From Anaerolineaceae bacterium (lineage in GTDB: Bacteria; Chloroflexota; Anaerolineae; Anaerolineales; Anaerolineaceae), in contig DAIEPS010000020.1 in NCBI GenBank assembly GCA_027348305.1, forward strand, positions 1 through 15,010: 15,010 nucleotides of DNA, read 5' to 3'. The notes under the pieces were generated by a model that worked only from the letters and a program-made list of their open reading frames with translations, had not been told where the DNA came from and did not search any database. Every line of letters starts with the position of its first letter. The stretch's first letter is position 1. Below are positions 7,222-13,023 of the stretch, piece by piece. Position numbers and translations under genes: made by a program.

Positions 7222-8603
7222 GGCCGGGGACGGTAAAGCGCCTGCCCATGTGTGTTGGTGAGGTTGTAGGCGCAAAAGGGAACAAGGTCCCCGTTGGGGG
7301 CGGCAACGGCGATGCAGCAATCCTGCAGCAGTTCGAGGTCGAGGTTCCAGGCATCCTGAAAGGCCATGCCCGAGATGGAAAAGTGATGGGTTCGGGCACG
7401 CTCGAGCACTTCGTCCCAGCCGCCCAAAGACAGGTTGGAGGATGAAATGGTTTTGGGGGCTTGATAGGTCCAGTGTTTGGCAACAAACGCACGCGAACGT
7501 TTGACGCCCTCTTTGGCGCTTTCGGGTTTGTGACAATCGCAGCCTGCTTCAGGTTCCCGCAGCGGCTTGAGCGACCCGTCAGGTTGGATGATGTAGTTAG
7601 CGGTGAAAGAACAGTAGGAGTTCTCGCTGCCCTTTGGGTGAAAGTCCTCCAGATGCACCAGCCCTTCGGTTTGAGACTCCATGCCGCTGAGTAGTTCCGG
7701 GAGTGTGATGCGGTCCTCATTGCGCGGAGGTTGGGGGTAACGCCCAAAGTAAGCCACGGGTTGGAAGTGGATGCCTTTAACCGCGGGTTGATGTTGCAGC
7801 GCGAAACGAAGTATCCCTCCCAAATCGTGATCATTGACCCCGGGCACGATGGTGGGCACAAGGATCACGCCAAGTTGCAGTTCCGCACAGTTCTGCACGG
7901 CCTTGATCTTCTGCTGCAAGATCGCCCGTCCGCGGATGGTTTGATAAATGGCGTCGTCTGTGCCGTCAAACTGCAGGTAGACTACGTCCAGGCCGGCTTC
8001 TTTCAACTGGCGCAAATAGTCGATGTCCTCCGCGAGACGCAGCCCGTTGGTGTTGACCTGGAAATAGTCAAAACCAAGCGCTTTGCCCATGCGGATGATC
8101 TCAGGCAGGTCGTCGCGCAGGCAGGGTTCTCCGCCTGAAAGCTGAATGTTATAGGGTCCGCCCGCCTGCAGCATGCGCTTGTACCACAGTTCAACGAGAG
8201 ACAGATCAGTGTCGGAGGATGGGGCGAGACTGGAGGAGGCAAAACATATCGGGCAGCCCAGGTCGCAGCGCTGGGTGACCTCAAGCAGCACACAGCAGGG
8301 TTCCTGGCGGTGCGCGGAGCACAAACCGCAGTCGAAGGGGCAGCCGGTTTCGGGTTGGTGGAAGGGTTGGGTGGGATGGTTGGGAATCTTCTCGCGCATC
8401 CAGGAGGGGTAGGCTGGCAATCCGCGCCAGACGATGGCCTTGAAAAAACCGTGTTCGGGGCAGGTCTTCTCGAGGTAGACTTCGTCCGCGTAAAAGACGC
8501 GTGCGGCGGGGATGCGTTTGAGGCAGACCGGGCAGACGCTGGCGGTTGGGATGGCTTCTTGAAGATTATTCTTCGTAGCGGGTGCCGTTGAGATCAAAGC
8601 CAT
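7218..8603 (-). CDS. trsS: Radical SAM protein, TrsS type
   Basis: About 461 residues from ATG 8603. The radical SAM core has CDLGCPIC (C113, C117, C120; CxxxCxxC binding the SAM-cleaving 4Fe-4S cluster) and the SAM-contacting GGEP (157-160). Ahead of it is a second metal-like region: CPVC (24-27), CPEHG (48-52), CPFDCGLCSAHRQEPCC (88-104). The C-terminal part has GCDCHKPE and DCCIAVAAPNGDLVPFCAYN. This arrangement (Cys-pair N-domain, CPFDCGLC, then the core) is shared with TrsS and, from memory, with the archaeal MJ0619/tetraether synthase type. Every expected position is Cys, and there is no in-frame TGA, although some TrsS are said to be selenoproteins. It would do radical chemistry on an unknown substrate. 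The start is uncertain: between the end of the preceding gene (8566) and the first conserved Cys there is no ATG, GTG or TTG in frame, so 8603 implies a 38-base overlap. Its stop overlaps the ligase start. Confidence 0.85.
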   Translation of the reverse strand: MALISTAPATKNNLQEAIPTASVCPVCLKRIPAARVFYADEVYLEKTCPEHGFFKAIVWRGLPAYPSWMREKIPNHPTQPFHQPETGCPFDCGLCSAHRQEPCCVLLEVTQRCDLGCPICFASSSLAPSSDTDLSLVELWYKRMLQAGGPYNIQLSGGEPCLRDDLPEIIRMGKALGFDYFQVNTNGLRLAEDIDYLRQLKEAGLDVVYLQFDGTDDAIYQTIRGRAILQQKIKAVQNCAELQLGVILVPTIVPGVNDHDLGGILRFALQHQPAVKGIHFQPVAYFGRYPQPPRNEDRITLPELLSGMESQTEGLVHLEDFHPKGSENSYCSFTANYIIQPDGSLKPLREPEAGCDCHKPESAKEGVKRSRAFVAKHWTYQAPKTISSSNLSLGGWDEVLERARTHHFSISGMAFQDAWNLDLELLQDCCIAVAAPNGDLVPFCAYNLTNTHGQALYRPRP

Positions 8604-9015
8604 ATTCCACCAGGAGGTCTTTGGATTTTTGCCAGACGGATTTGATAATCTCGGGGCAGCGCAGCGGAATATTGGACTGTTTGCCTTCCAGGATCTGGTC
8701 GCAGTTTGTGCCGTTGTACTGTTTGCCGATGGTGGCTTCAAACCATTCCACCAGTTCGAGCAGCATCAGGTTGAGGCGTTCGTCCTCCGGTTCGTCGGGC
8801 TTGCCCTTACCGGCGTAAAGTCCAAGCAGGCAGGCGCCGCCAGTCAGGGCGCCGCATAAATTTCCACTGAAGCCCACTCCGCCGGCAAGGGACTGCATGC
8901 TCCTGACCAGGTCGGGGTTGGAGATGCCCTGCAGTTCCATGCCCATCAGCATCAGGATCTGGCTGCAGTAGAACCCCTGCGTTTTGAGTTGTGTGATCTT
9001 ATCAAGGTCATTCAT
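8566..9015 (-). CDS. C_GCAxxG_C_C family protein, DVU_1555-like
   Basis: 149 residues of the C_GCAxxG_C_C family (PF09719), small putative redox or metal proteins often found near oxidoreductases. The conserved cysteines are visible: FYCSQ (C17), GNLCGALTGGACLLG (C54 and C62), NCDQIL (C105) and RCPEII (C120). The function of the family is not settled; a redox or cluster-carrying role is inferred. ATG 9015 has AAGGAG (complement of 9021-9026) 5 bases upstream, so it is clearly translated in its own right. It begins 16 bases after the methyltransferase stop and its end overlaps the start of the radical SAM gene, in the middle of the six-gene operon. No signal peptide is seen. Confidence 0.88.
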   Translation of the reverse strand: MNDLDKITQLKTQGFYCSQILMLMGMELQGISNPDLVRSMQSLAGGVGFSGNLCGALTGGACLLGLYAGKGKPDEPEDERLNLMLLELVEWFEATIGKQYNGTNCDQILEGKQSNIPLRCPEIIKSVWQKSKDLLVEYGFDLNGTRYEE

Positions 9016-9031
9016 ATTGGCTCCTTGAAAA

Positions 9032-9751
9032 TCATCCCGCTTTTTGAGCGGTCATCCAATAATATCCCAGTTTGAGTTGGCTGCCCAAAGTATCAGCCAG
9101 TTCCCGGGCAGACCCTTCACACGATGAAAGCTGTTGGTAGAAGGCATCCAATGACCCGAGTTTGAATACCATGCGCGCCAGCCACTGCTTGAAGGCAGGC
9201 GTCTGATCCCGCCAGGCGCAGATGGCGAAGCCTGCATTTTTCATCTGTCCGCGGAGTTGCGCTTCGGTTTGAGCGCCTGAGAGACAAGAAGCGCCTGCGA
9301 GGCAGTTTCGCGCCTGCGGATCCTTCAGTTCGCGGATGTAGATATCCGTGACCACCAGCCACCCCCCAGGACGGAGTAGGCGGCCAAACTCTTCGAGGGT
9401 ATTCTCCGCTTCGTTGGAGAGGGAGAGTGCGCATTCCATGAGGACGGCATCCTGGCTGGCGGAGGGCAGCGGCACCTGGCCGCAGTTAGCCTGGATCAAC
9501 GGCAATTCCGAACCCGGCTTTAACATCTCCATGGAGAGGTCCAATCCTTGTGCCTTAAAACCCTGCTCACGCAGGTAACGAAGGGTGGTGCCTGATCCGC
9601 AGGCCGCATCCAACATGGATGCACCCGCAGTCAGGTTGGCGCTTGCCAATGCGGCTTTGGTCAATTCCAGTCCACCCGGACGGTTGACGTGCAGGCAGGT
9701 TTCATTTTCTGATTCAAGTTGAAAGAGAGAACACCGGGCGCATTCCGGCAT
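9032..9751 (-). CDS. SAM-dependent methyltransferase, DVU_1556-like
   Basis: 239-residue class I methyltransferase. Motif I is LDAACGSGTT (47-56) and the acidic end of beta 2 is GLDLS (69-73). ALLQ-type motif II is replaced by AVLMECALSLS (102-112), and LRPGGWLVVTDIY (126-138) is the typical motif III region. The N-terminus has CARC (C4, C7) and C19 before NRPGGLELT, an unusual addition that could hold a metal or take part in redox work with the Cys-rich neighbours. The substrate is unknown; the domain resembles UbiE/COQ5-type small-molecule methyltransferases. The ATG overlaps the stop of the redox gene as TAATG, which indicates translational coupling. Confidence 0.87.
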   Translation of the reverse strand: MPECARCSLFQLESENETCLHVNRPGGLELTKAALASANLTAGASMLDAACGSGTTLRYLREQGFKAQGLDLSMEMLKPGSELPLIQANCGQVPLPSASQDAVLMECALSLSNEAENTLEEFGRLLRPGGWLVVTDIYIRELKDPQARNCLAGASCLSGAQTEAQLRGQMKNAGFAICAWRDQTPAFKQWLARMVFKLGSLDAFYQQLSSCEGSARELADTLGSQLKLGYYWMTAQKAG

Positions 9752-9963
9752 TACTTGTCTTCCATCAGTTTTTCGACTTCAAGCATCTTACCGAGCGCCA
9801 GTTCGGCCGGCACGAGGGGACGCTTGCAGTTCTTGCACACCAGCAGGTCAACGGGGTAACCGGAACCCAGGTAGCTGACATTGACCGAAGCTACTTCAAG
9901 CAGTGAACCGCACTTCCCGCAGGTCCATTGACCTTTGAGAGATTCCAAAGAGGGGTTGCTCAT
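9751..9963 (-). CDS. Small two-CxxC redox protein, DVU_1557-like
   Basis: 70 residues with two CxxC knuckles, WTCGKCGS (C15, C18) and VCKNCKRP (C43, C46), spaced as in rubredoxin-like or zinc-ribbon folds, and a conserved-looking core VNVSYLGSGYPVDLL (28-42). The acidic helical tail ALGKMLEVEKLMEDK closes the protein. It could carry an iron or zinc; as a rubredoxin-like iron site it would move single electrons, probably between the large flavin/Fe-S protein and a partner. That role is inferred from position. The ATG overlaps the upstream stop as TGATG and the stop overlaps the methyltransferase start as TAATG, so all three are co-translated. Confidence 0.85.
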   Translation of the reverse strand: MSNPSLESLKGQWTCGKCGSLLEVASVNVSYLGSGYPVDLLVCKNCKRPLVPAELALGKMLEVEKLMEDK

Positions 9964-12257
9964 CAGGCACCTCCTTCAAGTTCCATACGGTGACTGTAAG
10001 CGTTATGTACCTTCCAGGTGTCACCTTCATGCGAATATTCGACCCAGTAGGTGATCAGGTTGGGCTTGTAAAAGGCCAGTGTGTGGCCTGTCTGTTGGTT
10101 TTTGAAGCTTTCACCGGTGGTCTCGGCGTGTTCGATGACCTTCTGCACATCCTCGATCAGGATCAGGCGGTCTTCGAGGGTGGCGCGCAGTTCGGGCGTG
10201 AGCAGCAGCATATAGCTTTCATAGGATTCAGTCATGGGTTGATCCCTTTCTGCTATTAACTTAATCATTTTTTGTTTGGCGCGCAGACGGTTCTCGTGAC
10301 GCTGCGAATAATCAGGTCCTTTGCGGCGGGCGAGTTGGTCGAGGTCCTTGCCGTAGACTAGGTCAAGCAGGTGAAGGGTGCTTTTACCCTTGCCGGCCAG
10401 CAGGTCGCGGCACATTACGCAGTAGGTCAGGTAATCCGCGTTGTCTTCGGAGGCGCGGCGATTGAGAATGTCATGCACCAGTTCGGGATGCGCCAGCCAG
10501 GCCACGCCGCCGTATCCGCAGCACTCGGTGAGGTCGCGGGACATTTCAAGTTCGTGGTGGACGATGCCCATAGCATCCAATCCGCTGCGAACGGCATCCT
10601 GCCAGGCCTCCACATGCCGGCTGGTGCACGGGTCGTGGATCGCCAACGGACGGGTGTATTGGCGGCCTGTGGGGAAGAGGTTGTGCTCTTCAAATACCTG
10701 CCAGGCGGATATTGTTTCCATTTCGGGTAGGGCGGTGGAGAACATGCGCAGGCAGCTTGTGCAGGCCAGCACCAGTTTGGGCTTGCCGAGGGCGAGCCAC
10801 TGGGTTTTAAATTCCTGCATGGTTTGGGTGAAGAGGTTCTCTTCGCCGGACCAATCCGCGGGGGCGCCGCAGCAGCGCAGCATCACGCCCAGGTTGGGCA
10901 GTGCGGACGCCAGCGACTGGTACAACTGCGGAATGTATTCAGGGTTGGAGGCCGTCAACTGGCAGCCAGGGAAGAATAGTGCATCGCAGGTACTGCCTTC
11001 ACCTGGCACAAGCGTGAGTGCGACGCGTGGATCGTTGCTGAAAGCCATGTCGCGCAGGGCGAAATCATGCGCGGAGGGGGGCATTTTGTTCGTTTTGACC
11101 ATCGTCTGGCGCACTTCGTGGGTAACCTCCCCCATGTTCAGGTCAGAGGGGCAGACCTCGGCGCATAATCCGCACTGGGTGCAGGAGTTGATCATCTTGT
11201 TTGAGGTGCGGGTGCGCATAATGATGGAGAGGTTGTTGTAGATCTCGCGCACGTATTTACGTGGATAGCTGCCGTAATGCTTGAGATACTCGCAGACTTT
11301 GACACATTCCATGCAATCGCACTGCAGGCAGCGTTTGGCTTCTTCAATGGCGTCTTTGGCTGAATAACCTGCCTTGAAAAGAGGAATGGTTTCTACTTTT
11401 TCAACTTTGGAGATGTTGGTGATCAAGCGAGTATCGTATGCACCCTCATTAACTCGCGAGGCAGTCAGTGAAACGTTTTGCAGAAAACGGTCGATCGAGA
11501 TGGCAGCACGCCGTCCGTCTGAGACAGAAAAGATGGTGGAAGGCGTGTGCAGCAGGCTGCCGCCGGCGAAGACATTCGCCTGGCTGGTCTGAAAGGTATC
11601 CATGTTAACCTGAAGTGTGTGGTCTGGGTTGGTCAGCAGGTTGAAGGGGTTGGATGCGCTGTTGCCGGTACCCAGGTAGCAGGCGTCGAACTGAAGAGTA
11701 GTAACCAATAAGGGCGTCACCTCGGTGTTGGTGTGGACTTTAACACCCAAGTCAACGATACGTTCAATCTCGCGCTGGATGACGTCACCGTGCAGTTGGT
11801 CTTCAGGGTAGTTCCACAACCGGCCGCCAAGCCGGTTTTCACGTTCATAAAGTGCGACCTGGTAACCCTTCTTGACGAGTTCAAAGGCCGCGGTCAACCC
11901 GCTCAAGCCGCCGCCGATGATCAGCACGCGGGCATCCCGCCTGGGGAGCAGCATGGGTTTGGCAATGAGATGGTCAGAGTGTTGAATGGAAGTCAGTTCA
12001 AGCGCGGCTACCTGAATATCCCCGCCGACAGTTTTGCGGTAGCAGGCTGCCTGACAGGGTTGGTCGCAGGTGCGCGCGATGATCTCTGGGAAGGGAATGG
12101 TTTTAGAGAGTGTTTTGAATGCGGATTGGAAATCCCCGCCGGCAACGGCCGAGGTCAGCGCGCGTACATCCACGTGGACGGGGCAGTGCGCCGCGCAGGG
12201 TGGGGCGCATTCCTGGATGCACTGGTCTTCAAGTTCTCGTAAGCGAGTCTGATCCAT
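9963..12257 (-). CDS. Flavin/iron-sulfur/CCG-domain oxidoreductase (dicluster-binding, DVU_1558-like)
   Basis: 764 residues from ATG 12257. Domains in order: a GltD-type N-terminal 4Fe-4S domain (C13, C17, C21, C25; C64, C68, C72); an FAD Rossmann motif VLIIGGGLSG (111-120) closing with NVFAGGSLL and SDGRRAAISIDRFL (228-259); a dicluster ferredoxin (CLQCDCMECVKVC 310-322; CTQCGLCAEVCP 359-370); two CCG domains as in HdrB/GlpC (FPGC 429-432, CCGAPADWSG 462-471, ACTSC 498-502; DPC 542-544, ECCGYGG 578-584, YCVMC 612-616); and a tail of about 85 residues. The NAD(P)H subdomain expected between LGTG (195-198) and AGG (231-233) is missing. It should pass electrons between flavin, Fe-S and possibly noncubane clusters. 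An ATG at 12287 is in frame, but the -10 box covers it. I prefer 12257, with GGGA 6 bases upstream. First gene of the operon. Confidence 0.88.
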   Translation of the reverse strand: MDQTRLRELEDQCIQECAPPCAAHCPVHVDVRALTSAVAGGDFQSAFKTLSKTIPFPEIIARTCDQPCQAACYRKTVGGDIQVAALELTSIQHSDHLIAKPMLLPRRDARVLIIGGGLSGLTAAFELVKKGYQVALYERENRLGGRLWNYPEDQLHGDVIQREIERIVDLGVKVHTNTEVTPLLVTTLQFDACYLGTGNSASNPFNLLTNPDHTLQVNMDTFQTSQANVFAGGSLLHTPSTIFSVSDGRRAAISIDRFLQNVSLTASRVNEGAYDTRLITNISKVEKVETIPLFKAGYSAKDAIEEAKRCLQCDCMECVKVCEYLKHYGSYPRKYVREIYNNLSIIMRTRTSNKMINSCTQCGLCAEVCPSDLNMGEVTHEVRQTMVKTNKMPPSAHDFALRDMAFSNDPRVALTLVPGEGSTCDALFFPGCQLTASNPEYIPQLYQSLASALPNLGVMLRCCGAPADWSGEENLFTQTMQEFKTQWLALGKPKLVLACTSCLRMFSTALPEMETISAWQVFEEHNLFPTGRQYTRPLAIHDPCTSRHVEAWQDAVRSGLDAMGIVHHELEMSRDLTECCGYGGVAWLAHPELVHDILNRRASEDNADYLTYCVMCRDLLAGKGKSTLHLLDLVYGKDLDQLARRKGPDYSQRHENRLRAKQKMIKLIAERDQPMTESYESYMLLLTPELRATLEDRLILIEDVQKVIEHAETTGESFKNQQTGHTLAFYKPNLITYWVEYSHEGDTWKVHNAYSHRMELEGGA

Positions 12258-12285
12258 GGCAATTCCCGGTGAAGTGATTTTATTC

Positions 12286-12313
12286 ATTATACATAGGGAA
12301 GAACATTATTCAA
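12286..12313 (-). promoter_or_regulatory. Promoter of the six-gene operon
   Basis: On the minus strand TTGAAT (complement of 12308-12313) and a perfect TATAAT (complement of 12286-12291) are 16 bases apart. Transcription would start near 12279, about 20 bases before ATG 12257. Confidence 0.6.
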
Positions 12314-12739
12314 AAGTTTTTCCCAATAGAAAAAATTGACGGACAATCTCAGCAATGAGTGATAACTTCTGTAAAATAAGCTAGCCAGCATTATTTAAGA
12401 ATATTTGTTTCTTTGTAATAAAAAACGAGAAACAAATGAAAACAAATCCAAAAATAATCATAAAAATCCCAAAAATAGCCTATTTGAATTGATTTGAATT
12501 TATGTACAAACCGTGACGAAATACCTGCATAAATTTAAGATTGGAGAAAATCAGACTGTCTGGCTGTATGTGAAGTTAATAATGAACAATGTGGCACGAT
12601 AGAAATAGAATATATTTTCTATTATTTAAGTATAAACCCCTTGTCAAGTGTTTTGAGCGGTGGGTTATTTGAAATTGAAAAGTGAACCGATAATCGTATA
12701 AAAGTGATTGGTCCGCATAGGATTTGGCACTCAAAAACA
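12314..12739. other. AT-rich gap without a gene
   Basis: No convincing coding frame. It contains a 10-bp inverted repeat ATTTGTTTCT / AGAAACAAAT (12403-12412, 12428-12437; 15-base spacer) and a 9-base direct repeat ATTTGAATT (12482-12490, 12492-12500; one helical turn apart). Both lie upstream of the operon promoter and could be regulator sites. Nothing else stands out. Confidence 0.5.
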
Positions 12740-12796
12740 AGACCCCCGCGATTTTGACGTACAGGCAAAAACTCAATAATCAAACCGCGGGGGTCT
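12740..12796 (-). terminator. Second terminator-like hairpin downstream of mop
   Basis: An 11-bp GC-rich stem (AGACCCCCGCG 12740-12750 with CGCGGGGGTCT 12786-12796) and a 35-base loop is followed on the minus strand by TGTTTTTGAG. The loop is long for a terminator. It would shield the operon from read-through. Confidence 0.5.
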
Positions 12797-12961
12797 GCAT
12801 TCAGGGGGGGGTATGGCTGGGTTGGGGATTCCCCCTGCGGGGGACTTTGCGCTTCGCATTGACAAAGGTAACGGAAAAACGATCTCGGGATTATGCAAAG
12901 TGATGACCGGTGAAGAGGAATATTGCAATGCTCGCGATGACAGAAAGGGCGGGGGTCTGGT
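12797..12961. repeat. Probable degraded dispersed repeat
   Basis: Non-coding and G-rich, with an 8-G run (12804-12811), a CCCCC-TGC-GGGGG hairpin (12831-12843), two similar blocks GCTTCGCATTGACAAAGG (12851-12867 region) and GCTCGCGATGACAGAAAGG (about 12930-12948), and GCGGGGGTCTG at 12949-12959, a second copy of 12787-12797. The blocks resemble intergenic palindromic repeats of the GCAATGACA type. Whether copies exist elsewhere in the genome cannot be seen here. Confidence 0.4.
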
Positions 12962-13002
12962 CGAAAAACAACGGCGAGGATGTAATTTGTCCTCGCCGTT
13001 TT
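12962..13002 (-). terminator. Intrinsic terminator of the aldehyde oxidoreductase gene
   Basis: An 11-bp perfect stem (AACGGCGAGGA 12970-12980 with TCCTCGCCGTT 12990-13000), loop of 9, followed on the minus strand by GTTTTTCG. It begins about 22 bases after the mop stop. Confidence 0.88.
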
Positions 13003-13023
13003 ACTAATCTTGTAATTATTCTA

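Noticed and set aside
6634..7236. 200-residue plus-strand open frame
   Set aside because: It lies antisense to the well-supported CoA ligase gene, has no recognisable motif and no ribosome site; it is a codon-bias shadow.
7222..7536. N-terminal extension of the CoA ligase frame
   Set aside because: It overlaps the radical SAM gene in another frame, has no family resemblance, and the ATGA overlap at 7218-7221 gives a natural start.
10441..11241. 266-residue plus-strand open frame
   Set aside because: It is antisense to the CCG domains of the large redox protein, and its translation has no domain signature.
12576..12776. 66-residue minus-strand open frame in the AT-rich gap
   Set aside because: No ribosome site and no recognised family; its start side overlaps the GC-rich terminator-like repeat.
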